Shown here in pieces: positions 1-6,897 of a stretch of 6,910 nucleotides of DNA. This DNA comes from Pseudomonadota bacterium (GTDB lineage Bacteria; Pseudomonadota; Gammaproteobacteria; Burkholderiales; Burkholderiaceae_A). Location: positions 5,751 through 12,660 of the forward strand of contig NYVY01000049.1 of assembly GCA_002684875.1 (NCBI GenBank), given 5' to 3'. The notes under the pieces are model-generated. The model was not told the DNA's origin. It saw only the letters and a list, made by a program, of their open reading frames with translations, and ran no database searches. Each line of letters opens with the position of its first letter. Within the stretch, counting starts at the first letter, position 1. A program made the translations under genes and the position numbers.

Positions 1-2306
1 TCACGGTTCTGGTTTGCGGTCTATTTTATTTGATCGGTTCAAACCTGGTAACAGGACTCGTTGGCCATAATTTGGCATCAATTCTTGAAGCTTTTGGTAC
101 AGGTTCCAGGTTTGAATCAATTATCAGAGGAGTGATTGATGTAAGAGATTTAATCTATTATGTCAGTATCGTTGTTATATTCTTAGTTGCTAATGCGTAC
201 ACTTTAGAGAAGAGTAACTGGGTAAAAGGTAAATTAAAGAACCATGGTCAATGGAACTTCTTTGTTACCGTGGTGTTTTTAAATGCAGTGATTATTAACG
301 TTTGGCTGTTTCCAGTCAACTCCTTGAGAGTTGATCTAACTGAAGAATCTCTTTACTCCCTATCCAACACAACGAAAACTCAATTGAATGAATTAAGGGA
401 ACCCCTGATAATCCGAGGTTACTTTTCTGAACGTTCGCACCCGTTATTATCTCCTCTTATTCCAAGGGTAAAAGATATTTTAAAAGAGTACGAGGTCAAC
501 TCGGGAGGAACAACAACGGTTGAATTCATTGACCCTCAAAAGGATCAAAATAAAGAGGAAGAGGCTGCTTCTAAATACGGTATAAAACCAATGCCTTTTC
601 AGATTGCAACTAGGCATCAAGCAGAAGTTGTAAATTCTTATTTCGATATTGTGGTTGTATACGGCGACCAATTTGAGTCCCTAAGCTATGCTGATTTAAT
701 CGAGGCAAAGGCGAGTGCAAACGAGGCAGGTGTTGATGTTAGGTTGAAAAATCCAGAATATGCTGTAACTCGAGCAATCAAAAAAGCTGTTGGAGCTTTT
801 AATATTGGAGGTTCTATTTTAAATTCTGTTACAGAATCACTAACCTTTAATATGTACGTTACCAAACAAAGCAATTTGCCAAAAGAACTCACGCCGATAT
901 TTAATGATATTTACTCAATCGCTGAAAACTATCAACAAAAGTTTCAAAGTAAGTTTGAGCTTAAAGTTGTTGATCCTGAGGAAAATGACAACATAAAAAA
1001 GATGCTGGAGGATAAACTCGACCTTCGTCCGCAAATGCTAAACCCTGTAGATGGAACCACCTTTTGGTTTAACGTTGTTGTTGAGGGGGCTGGTAAAAAA
1101 CACCTTGTCCAATTTAACGACTCATTAGAAAAAGATGCTTTGAAATCCTCAATTGACGCAAGTTTAAAAAGGTTTGTGCCAGGGTATTTGAGAACAATTA
1201 CATTAGTCACCCCACCGAACAATTTACAAAGCTTCAACCGATTAAAACAAATTTTATCTGAAAGTCTAAACGTAATCCAGAGTGATTTGAAAGACGGGAA
1301 AATTTCGGACGATACCGATATGCTGCTTGTTTTAGCCCCGAATAAAGTGAACGACTTGCAACTAAAAACGATAGACCAATTTTTAATGAAGGGTGGTAGC
1401 GTTTTAATTTCTACCTCACCGTTTAACGTCCAAGTTGGTCGATCAATAGAGGCGTCCGAATATACTTCAGGTGTTGATGCTTGGTTAGAGAATTTAGGCC
1501 TTGAAATAGAAGCTGAAATGGTGCTAGATCCTTCAAATGCATCGTTACCAATACCTGTTGAGAAGTACATTGGTGGTATTCCTATTAGAACGATTCAAAT
1601 GGAACCCTACCCTCATTTCCCTGATATCAGAGATAAAAACTTAAACAGTGAACATCCAATTACCGCATCCTTAAATCAATTGACATTAAATTGGGTGTCC
1701 CCCATCTTGGTAAATGAAGAAAAGATTAGCGCAAATCGACTCTCAAATTTGGTTTCAAGCTCGAGCTCAAGCTGGACTTCGGACAACCTAAACGTTGTGC
1801 CTGACTACTCAAATTATCCTAGTACTGGATTTGCTGATGTCACACAAAGAGGTACAGAAAACCTTGCGATTGCTATTTCAGGACCATTTTCGTCGTATTA
1901 CAGGGATGCAAAACCTACCAAACCTGAAAAAGGGGTTTTAGATAACATCATCAAAGCCTCGCCAGCTTCCTCAAAACTCATCATTGTAGGCAGCAACAGT
2001 TTTGCTGCCGATGGGTCCATCGATCTTGCCTCGCACGCAATGAGTACGTTGTACACAAAACCTTTGGAATTTGTACAAAATGCAACTGAATGGTCAACAG
2101 AAGATGAAAGCTTACTTGAATTGAGAGGCAAATCCCACTTTGCTAGAACTCTTTATCCAATGTCTGAAGATACACAAAAGGCTTGGGAGGCATTGAATTA
2201 CTTTTTGGCTATATTTGGAATACTAGTTATTTGGGGACTTCGAAAGAGGAGAGAAACTAATGCTCTAAGTTCCTACAAAAAAATGCTATCGACTAAATTC
2301 AATTAA
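1..2306 (+). CDS. GldF-GldG-like ABC transporter fusion (permease tail plus auxiliary domain), 5' partial
   Basis: The reading frame is open from the left edge (first full codon at base 3), so the TTG at 30 is only the first start-like codon in view; the gene begins upstream. Numbering from that TTG, residues 26-60 (RFESIIRGVIDVRDLIYY, then a membrane segment) match the end of an ABC-2/GldF-type permease. A second membrane segment (about 75-96) follows, then VDLTEESLYSLS and EPLIIRGYFSE, typical of the start of GldG-like proteins (ABC_transp_aux family). A long extracytoplasmic region ends in a C-terminal membrane helix (about 724-741) and a basic tail. No ATP-binding motif is present; an ATPase partner is expected upstream. 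In Bacteroidetes GldAFG supports gliding; in proteobacteria the substrate and role are unknown. A six-serine patch near 576 looks like a loop. The DUF4340 gene follows after 15 bases, suggesting one operon. Family call is firm, function is not. Confidence 0.88.
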   Translation, partial: TVLVCGLFYLIGSNLVTGLVGHNLASILEAFGTGSRFESIIRGVIDVRDLIYYVSIVVIFLVANAYTLEKSNWVKGKLKNHGQWNFFVTVVFLNAVIINVWLFPVNSLRVDLTEESLYSLSNTTKTQLNELREPLIIRGYFSERSHPLLSPLIPRVKDILKEYEVNSGGTTTVEFIDPQKDQNKEEEAASKYGIKPMPFQIATRHQAEVVNSYFDIVVVYGDQFESLSYADLIEAKASANEAGVDVRLKNPEYAVTRAIKKAVGAFNIGGSILNSVTESLTFNMYVTKQSNLPKELTPIFNDIYSIAENYQQKFQSKFELKVVDPEENDNIKKMLEDKLDLRPQMLNPVDGTTFWFNVVVEGAGKKHLVQFNDSLEKDALKSSIDASLKRFVPGYLRTITLVTPPNNLQSFNRLKQILSESLNVIQSDLKDGKISDDTDMLLVLAPNKVNDLQLKTIDQFLMKGGSVLISTSPFNVQVGRSIEASEYTSGVDAWLENLGLEIEAEMVLDPSNASLPIPVEKYIGGIPIRTIQMEPYPHFPDIRDKNLNSEHPITASLNQLTLNWVSPILVNEEKISANRLSNLVSSSSSSWTSDNLNVVPDYSNYPSTGFADVTQRGTENLAIAISGPFSSYYRDAKPTKPEKGVLDNIIKASPASSKLIIVGSNSFAADGSIDLASHAMSTLYTKPLEFVQNATEWSTEDESLLELRGKSHFARTLYPMSEDTQKAWEALNYFLAIFGILVIWGLRKRRETNALSSYKKMLSTKFN

Positions 2307-2321
2307 CATTCTGGAAAAATT

Positions 2322-3281
2322 ATGATTCATAAATACGGAAAGTTTCTCATTTTAATCCTAGTGATCCAAGTAATTCTAACTGCCGTGAGTCTTTTCTCCA
2401 TGGGCTTCCTTTCTGGACCAACCGCCCCAGTAATGTTGTTCGCAGGGGATAAAAATGACGTTACTAAAATAGAAATTAGAGGTCCCAGTAAGCTTGTGGT
2501 TAATCTTGAGAGGAGTAGCCCTGAAGGTACATGGACATTACCCAACCTCGATAACTTTCCAGCTAACAATGCACTAGTTAATCGGTTGATTCAGCGCCTA
2601 TCCTCAACACCACTAGGTATAGAAGTCTCTAAACAAAATGACTCTTTTGAAAGATTGAAAGTTGCAACTAATTTGTTTGAACGAAAATTATTGCTATCCA
2701 CACCATCCAATAATACCGAAATATTTTTCGGGAGTGCGCCAGCCCTTAGGCAGACTCATGCCAGAATTAATGATAAAAATGTAGTGTATGCGGTAAAATT
2801 TGCCCCTAATGATATCGACTTAAATGAAAACGACTGGATTCAAAAAGATATTTTTGTACAAAATCAGGGGGCAATCAATTCTTTAAAATTTAATCAATTT
2901 CATATTGAAAGAGCTAAATTTAATGATGTTTCAACTGACAATAAAAAAGAGTGGGTTTTTTCAAGAAAAGGAGGACCTTTAATAGAAGAAAATCAGAAGA
3001 ACATTATTCAACTGGTTCTTCAAATTGCAGATATGCAAATTGACTCTTTGGCTTTAAAACAAAATGAAAAAGATGTTCGGAAAGCTGCAAGCTTAACTTT
3101 TTCACTTGTCTTGAAAAACGGTAAAAATGTCTACTTTAATTTCACAAAAATTAAAGGTGAAGAAGATTACCTTATGACCACTAGCCTACGCTCTGGGGTA
3201 TACAAATTACCTCCTTTAAGTGGGAAAAGTTTAATAGAACTGGCTACTCTTAAAAATCTACAAAAAGCTACCGCTAAATAA
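2322..3281 (+). CDS. DUF4340 domain-containing membrane-anchored protein
   Basis: This 319-residue protein has one N-terminal membrane helix (about 7-30) and then a probably periplasmic body. The segment after the helix (NDVTKIEIRG, LVVNLERSS, GTWTLP, then FPANNALVNRLIQRLSS) follows the usual DUF4340 pattern: a beta strand after 'DV..I.I', a Trp-containing strand, and a helix that pairs residues for a side-by-side repeat. A second similar unit appears later (KEWVFSRKGG, then NIIQLVLQIADMQIDSLAL), and the C-terminus has the family-like 'Y.......VYKLPPLS' strand. The ATG is preceded by GGA at 2313-2315, a plausible weak ribosome binding site. It sits 15 bases after the GldG-like gene. DUF4340 proteins commonly follow GldFG-like genes, so a role in the same transporter complex is inferred. 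Its biochemical activity is unknown. Confidence 0.85.
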   Translation: MIHKYGKFLILILVIQVILTAVSLFSMGFLSGPTAPVMLFAGDKNDVTKIEIRGPSKLVVNLERSSPEGTWTLPNLDNFPANNALVNRLIQRLSSTPLGIEVSKQNDSFERLKVATNLFERKLLLSTPSNNTEIFFGSAPALRQTHARINDKNVVYAVKFAPNDIDLNENDWIQKDIFVQNQGAINSLKFNQFHIERAKFNDVSTDNKKEWVFSRKGGPLIEENQKNIIQLVLQIADMQIDSLALKQNEKDVRKAASLTFSLVLKNGKNVYFNFTKIKGEEDYLMTTSLRSGVYKLPPLSGKSLIELATLKNLQKATAK

Positions 3282-3324
3282 ATTTTTTCTTGGTTTTAGA
3301 AGTAAATCTAAGTTATCCTAAACT

Positions 3325-4359
3325 ATGGGCGGGGATGACAAAACTCAGAGCTGCATATTTGAGGCTTGTGCTGATATTTTTTCAACACGGAGCCCAAATG
3401 AGTTTGCAGAAAAAGCTTTAGGAATTTTAGCTTCCTACCCTGGCTTTGACGGTCTATCGATATTAGAAATCAATCATCGTGCAGACAATTCCAACCCATT
3501 TTCAACGTTTTATTCACTCCATGGTACTCCAACTGATATTGTTTTTGAAAAGGAGGCTTTTTCAAATGAGATTAGTGAAGCATCGTTTCTATTACTGAAC
3601 AAACAGCACATAAGTGATTTAAATAACAATGTAATATCTGAACGCTACAACTTTTATAGCGCTCAATTTGGAAAAACTAACAAAACTGGTTTAGTAGTGA
3701 TTGGATTTGCAAATATAAAAAAGCCAGAGTTAGAAAAATTAAAATTAGAGAGTTGGGCCTCTCTTAGCACAATTCTAGGAAACCATTACCAAGTACTTAA
3801 AGAATTGTCCACATGTTCAACTGAAGTTTTTACAAATTTAGAAAAAGATACCCTCACTAAAGTTCATAATTATGAATCATTTAAAAGAAAGTTGTCTTCA
3901 GCAATTGATGTTTCTTCAAAAAGTCATAAAACGGAATACCTTCTTGCATGTGTCGTAATAAGTTTAGATGAGTTTTCGATGATAAATAAAAAATACGGTT
4001 TTGATCTTGGTAATGAAGTTCTATTTGAGGTAGCGAGGAAACTTGAAGATACTGTAAGAGAAGAAGATATTGTAGGTAGAATCGGTGGCGATATGTTTGG
4101 TCTAATTTTGAAAAATGTTGGGTCGTATGAAAATTGTCAAAAGGTAGCTAATCGAATAGCAAATATTTTTAGAAAAGGTTTGTTACCTGTGGGGGAAGAC
4201 CTTACCGCTAGCTTAGGGGTATCATTATTTCCAAATGATTCCAAAGACTTTGAAGAATTAATAATCAAAGCAGAGTCCTCAGCAACTATGGCTAAAAAAA
4301 TTCCTGGTACTTTCACACTATTTGCTGAAGAAAAAAACATTCCAACTACCCCAGAGTGA
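3325..4359 (+). CDS. GAF-like sensor with degenerate GGDEF domain (GGDMF), probable pseudo-diguanylate cyclase
   Basis: This 344-residue protein has no membrane segment or signal peptide and should be cytosolic. Residues about 8-160 look GAF-like (a helix, strands, and a late TGLVVIGFAN strand), but this is inferred by eye. Residues about 173-335 form a GGDEF domain: KDTLTKVHNYESF at the start, ASLGVSLFP and a degenerate AD..M...AK helix near the end. The signature is GGDMF (254-258), with Met for the usual Glu. The normally metal-binding Asp is Ser213 in VISLDEF, and the usual GD is GN (229-230). Cyclase activity is therefore unlikely. The inhibitory RxxD motif is retained as REED (245-248), exactly five residues before GGDMF, so c-di-GMP binding is possible. 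The gene starts 43 bases after the DUF4340 gene without an obvious strong ribosome binding site. Its stop overlaps the EAL gene at GTGA, and a slippery heptamer sits just before it. It probably regulates that EAL domain, as in GGDEF-EAL composites. Confidence 0.85.
   Translation: MGGDDKTQSCIFEACADIFSTRSPNEFAEKALGILASYPGFDGLSILEINHRADNSNPFSTFYSLHGTPTDIVFEKEAFSNEISEASFLLLNKQHISDLNNNVISERYNFYSAQFGKTNKTGLVVIGFANIKKPELEKLKLESWASLSTILGNHYQVLKELSTCSTEVFTNLEKDTLTKVHNYESFKRKLSSAIDVSSKSHKTEYLLACVVISLDEFSMINKKYGFDLGNEVLFEVARKLEDTVREEDIVGRIGGDMFGLILKNVGSYENCQKVANRIANIFRKGLLPVGEDLTASLGVSLFPNDSKDFEELIIKAESSATMAKKIPGTFTLFAEEKNIPTTPE
4332..4338 (+). promoter_or_regulatory. Candidate -1 ribosomal frameshift heptamer A_AAA_AAC
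   Basis: The heptamer lies in the GGDEF frame as gaA AAA AAC, the canonical X_XXY_YYZ arrangement. A -1 slip continues through HSNYPRVKDFEM into the EAL frame with no stop. The EAL frame is open only from 4329 (it is preceded by a TGA at 4326-4328), and the GGDEF frame ends at 4357, so the heptamer falls inside a 28-base window. Against it: no Shine-Dalgarno-like stimulator is seen 8-14 bases upstream, no strong downstream stem was found by eye, and the same heptamer occurs in frame elsewhere (4547-4553) in this A-rich DNA. Confidence 0.4.
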
Positions 4360-5141
4360 AAGATTTCGAGATGCCTATATCAGCAAATGAAATTCTAGAC
4401 GGTATAAATGGAGGGCAATTTGTTCCATATTTTCAACCTAAAATACAAAACGGAACAAAAAAGATTACTGGCTCAGAAGCACTCATTCGCTGGCGGCATC
4501 CTCAAAAAGGAATTTTACTCCCAAAACTATTTTTACCAACTGCAAAAAAAAACCGACTTCTACCGCTGATTAGTAATATTGTAATTGATGAGTCGTTAAA
4601 TCTGCTAAGTATATTGAAAGACAGAAATCTTAGTGCCACCATCGCAATAAATATTGACGAGTGTAACTTGGCATCTTCGGACTTCGCGGTAGTTGTTAAA
4701 GAAAAATGTCAACAAAAGAAAATAGATACCTCAATGATCTATTTTGAAATTTCGGAAACTTTCACTTTAGACGATGAGAAATTATTTTCGGGTGTTCTTT
4801 CACTGTATAAAGAAGGATTTAATCTTTCTGTTGACGACTTTGGCACAAAACTATCTACAATACAAAGGTTAATTGAACTACCAATCCGAGAAGTGAAATT
4901 TGATAAATTCTTTTTAGTAGAGTCAAAAAAATCTGAAAAAGGAAAATTTCTATTTCACGAATTGCTTCAAATGATAAGATCAATCAATTGCGCCATTGTA
5001 ATAGAGGGAGTTGAGACACGAGATCATCTTGAAAGTATCTCCCATCTAGATTTTTGCCAGTTACAAGGATTTTATTTTTCACCAGGTGTGGAAGGGAAAG
5101 CATTCTCAAAATTACTTGGAGAACAGCCATTTGCATCGTAA
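4356..5141 (+). CDS. EAL-domain c-di-GMP phosphodiesterase
   Basis: This encodes a stand-alone EAL domain that should hydrolyse c-di-GMP to pGpG in the cytosol. Numbered from the GTG at 4356, catalytic-type residues appear intact: E41 in SEALIRWRHP, N99 in INID, E131 in FEISET, D160-D161 in DDFGT, K181 in VKFDK, E217 in IEGVET, and Q237 in LQGFYFS. The loop after DDFGT is unusual (KLST instead of the common GYSS). The start is uncertain: GTG 4356 overlaps the upstream stop as GTGA, ATG 4371 is in frame, and neither has a clear ribosome binding site, which fits translational coupling or frameshift fusion with the upstream GGDEF gene. The N-terminal ISANEILDGINGGQFVPYFQPK is the normal GGDEF-to-EAL linker and first strand, so the pair looks like a split composite protein. 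An A9 run at 4544-4552 is a possible slippage or sequencing-error spot. Activity is inferred from residues only. Confidence 0.9.
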   Translation: MKDFEMPISANEILDGINGGQFVPYFQPKIQNGTKKITGSEALIRWRHPQKGILLPKLFLPTAKKNRLLPLISNIVIDESLNLLSILKDRNLSATIAINIDECNLASSDFAVVVKEKCQQKKIDTSMIYFEISETFTLDDEKLFSGVLSLYKEGFNLSVDDFGTKLSTIQRLIELPIREVKFDKFFLVESKKSEKGKFLFHELLQMIRSINCAIVIEGVETRDHLESISHLDFCQLQGFYFSPGVEGKAFSKLLGEQPFAS

Positions 5142-5183
5142 GGTTTTTTTATTTGAAACATCCTTAAAAAGTCACGATGTCTT

Positions 5184-5212
5184 TTTCCATAACTTTTCAC
5201 GAAAATTATATT
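5184..5212 (+). promoter_or_regulatory. Possible sigma-70-type promoter before the membrane cyclase gene
   Basis: TTTCCA (5184-5189) and TATATT (5207-5212) are separated by 17 bases, giving 4/6 and 5/6 matches to the consensus. Transcription would begin near 5219, only about 7 bases before the ATG at 5226, leaving almost no leader and splitting off the weak GAG ribosome-binding match at 5217-5219. In such AT-rich DNA a chance match is quite possible. Confidence 0.25.
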
Positions 5213-5225
5213 CATAGAGTGTCAG

Positions 5226-6350
5226 ATGATATTAGCACAAGCAAAAAAAATCGGTGGCACTCTTATTCTTTATCTCTTTTCAAACCTCTTAGTAGTTGTT
5301 CTTTGTGGCTTTTATTTGCAATATAAATACTCAGACTATAATTTTAAACTTTTTCAAAAACGAAAAGTACAAGTAGAAAACTCAATAGAAAAAGTGTTCG
5401 AAATAAATTCACTAAAAAATGATATATCTTTATTGGGCAAATACTTATCAATCATTTTAGACTCAAATGAACTTATAAAAAGCATTACGATTTATGATAA
5501 CGCACATAATGTTTTACTCCAATTAGTCCAACCACAGCCTATCTATTTAAAGCCTGAGAAATATAATAATAATTTTCAAAAGCTAAAATCAAAAACATAT
5601 CAGATAAAAGGCTTAAACTCGGTTCAATATCAAGTTGAATTTGACCTTTTCGAATATAGTACTGATTTTTATACCCTTGCAATAAACAGACCAATTTGGA
5701 TTTCTATTATTATAATAATGTTATCGTTTGTTGTAACTGCAGTGTTATTTTTAATTAATAGCAGTGCCGTTTTAAAAAGAACTAGCCTAAGCCTGGAAAA
5801 GGCAAATCGTCAGTTAGAACATAAGAATATTCAATTACAAGACGCAGCTACACACGATTCTCTTACAACACTTCCTAATAGGCCTGCTCTTATGTCTTTT
5901 CTTGAATCGAAATTAATTAAGTACAGTCCAAGGAATACCAAGTTAGAGGACTTTGCTATTTGTTTTATAGACTTCGACAACTTCAAACCAGTAAATGATA
6001 GATATGGTCATGCGGTTGGTGACAGAGTATTGATCGAAATTGCTAATAGAATACAAAAATCTTCAGGTCCCTCTGATTTTTATTCACGTCTCGGGGGTGA
6101 TGAATTTGTTATTGTTTTAAACAAGATAAAAGATAAAAAAGATGTTGCAAAAAAAATTCAGCTTATTCAACAAAATTTATCTAAACCAATGAAAATAAAA
6201 AACTGTTCTATCGTTCTTAAATGCAGTATTGGTATTTGGCTAGCTTCCGAGGCAAATGAGTTCCAAGCATCAAAAGTCCTCAATTCCGCAGACGCAGCAA
6301 TGTATGCTGCAAAAAGCAAGGGAGGTGATAACTACAGTTTTATAAGCTAG
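5226..6350 (+). CDS. Membrane-bound diguanylate cyclase with periplasmic sensor region
   Basis: This 374-residue protein should make c-di-GMP from two GTP at the inner membrane. It has a helix at about 11-31, an extracytoplasmic region of about 125 residues (32-155), a second helix at about 157-178, a probable short coiled coil (SLEKANRQLEHKNIQLQD, about 188-206) and a GGDEF domain to the C-terminus. Active-site residues are complete: DSLTTLPNRPAL, D249 and D251 in IDFDNFKPVND, GHAVGD, GGDEF at 290-294, and the final SADAAMYAAKSKG helix. The inhibitory position that should read RxxD is GPSD (281-284), so product feedback through a classic I-site is probably absent. The periplasmic part is not a sensor family I recognise. 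The ATG at 5226 has only a weak GAG upstream. The gene lies 84 bases after the EAL gene on the same strand, so it may be co-transcribed or have its own promoter. Confidence 0.92.
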   Translation: MILAQAKKIGGTLILYLFSNLLVVVLCGFYLQYKYSDYNFKLFQKRKVQVENSIEKVFEINSLKNDISLLGKYLSIILDSNELIKSITIYDNAHNVLLQLVQPQPIYLKPEKYNNNFQKLKSKTYQIKGLNSVQYQVEFDLFEYSTDFYTLAINRPIWISIIIIMLSFVVTAVLFLINSSAVLKRTSLSLEKANRQLEHKNIQLQDAATHDSLTTLPNRPALMSFLESKLIKYSPRNTKLEDFAICFIDFDNFKPVNDRYGHAVGDRVLIEIANRIQKSSGPSDFYSRLGGDEFVIVLNKIKDKKDVAKKIQLIQQNLSKPMKIKNCSIVLKCSIGIWLASEANEFQASKVLNSADAAMYAAKSKGGDNYSFIS

Positions 6351-6356
6351 ATATTA

Positions 6357-6743
6357 TTACCTACAAGCCAGAATTAATGCATACTCGAGAAACGTATCAG
6401 GCTCAATTCGTTCCCAATCAACATCTCCTTTCTTTGTGCTCACAAGTTCTCCCATTCCCATTTGCTCACTATACCCAAACATTTCATCAACCTTCGTGGT
6501 TTTATCCTTACAATTAAAAAGTCGGTTATTTATAATTGATTTTACGGTTTTTTTTTCAAACTCAGTGTCTTCAATATAATCTGTCAACATACTCATTCTT
6601 ACTAACCCATCAATTTTTTTTACATCACCAAAATATTCGGCATAGGAAGGACCTGTTGCCCGACGTTTCCATTCAGACGAAAATAAATTCTGTGAAACCA
6701 CTAAAAACACTAGTGCCAGACTAATTTTAACTTTTTCTGTCAT
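6357..6743 (-). CDS. Small exported protein, surface-adhesin E (Adhesin_E)-like
   Basis: Starting from the ATG at 6743, this is a 128-residue protein with a signal peptide: a Lys-containing start, a hydrophobic core (ISLALVFLVV) and a likely cleavage near LFS-SEW. The frame extends two codons further to a TTG at 6749, but ATG is preferred; GGGA lies about 10 bases before it. The mature part begins with W, then YAEYFGDVKKIDGLVRMSMLTDY, a later NCKDK, then GYSEQMGMGE, W.RI.P.T and a terminal ALILAC. This order (opening Trp, tyrosine-rich strand, VR...L.DY, mid Cys, W..I.P, final Cys) resembles the surface-adhesin E family seen in Betaproteobacteria. The two cysteines could form a disulfide. It should be periplasmic or surface-exposed; its function is unknown. 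It converges on the cyclase gene with six bases between stops and no recognisable terminator. Family call is by pattern memory, without a search. Confidence 0.7.
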   Translation of the reverse strand: MTEKVKISLALVFLVVSQNLFSSEWKRRATGPSYAEYFGDVKKIDGLVRMSMLTDYIEDTEFEKKTVKSIINNRLFNCKDKTTKVDEMFGYSEQMGMGELVSTKKGDVDWERIEPDTFLEYALILACR

Positions 6744-6874
6744 TGTCAAATATTCCCACGAAATTTATAACCTAGTTATGCGTCTTTGATTTACTACCCC
6801 ATCGACTCGTAACCTATTTGTCATACTCATCAACATATCCTTCCTTATATTATACAAAGATTTATATCTCTCGT

Positions 6875-6897
6875 TTATTGTTAAAAAAAAACAATAA
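6875..6897. repeat. AT-rich inverted repeat, TTATTGTT-N7-AACAATAA
   Basis: Eight-base perfect arms (6875-6882 and 6890-6897) flank a loop of seven A. The stem has only one G-C pair and no T tract follows on the plus strand, so it is unlikely to be a terminator. It lies in the 167-base non-coding end of the window (6744-6910), where nothing else clear was seen. It could be an operator-like site or a chance feature of AT-rich DNA. Confidence 0.3.

Noticed and set aside
30..32. TTG as the true start of the first gene
   Set aside because: The frame continues open to the window edge and the following residues are the middle of a permease domain, so the gene is truncated rather than starting here.
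944..1570. 208-codon open frame on the minus strand
   Set aside because: It lies wholly inside the GldG-like gene, is serine-rich with low-complexity composition, and matches no family I know; it is a shadow of the plus-strand gene.
1758..1767. AGCTCGAGCT palindrome
   Set aside because: It lies within serine codons of a loop in the GldG-like gene and is explained by the repeated AGC/TCG/AGC codons.
3296..3311. TTAGA-N6-TCTAA hairpin between the DUF4340 and GGDEF genes
   Set aside because: Only five mostly A-T pairs, with no T run after it (the T6 run comes before), so it is not a convincing terminator or regulatory site.
4547..4553. Second in-frame A_AAA_AAC inside the EAL gene (within the A9 run 4544-4552)
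   Set aside because: A -1 slip there meets a TAG within a few codons and would break the EAL domain. It shows that such heptamers arise by chance in this A-rich DNA, and tempers the claim at 4332.
5139..5166. Terminator after the EAL gene (T7 at 5144-5150; TAAGG and CCTTA arms)
   Set aside because: The T run is not preceded by a hairpin, and the five-base arms enclose the T run with an 18-base loop, which is the wrong order for an intrinsic terminator.
6536..6724. 62-codon open frame on the plus strand
   Set aside because: It is antisense to the Adhesin_E-like gene, which has a coherent signal peptide and family pattern.
6744..6749. TTGACA on the minus strand as a -35 box
   Set aside because: It is a perfect hexamer, but no -10-like sequence lies 16-18 bases downstream, and it sits directly at the start of the Adhesin_E-like gene.
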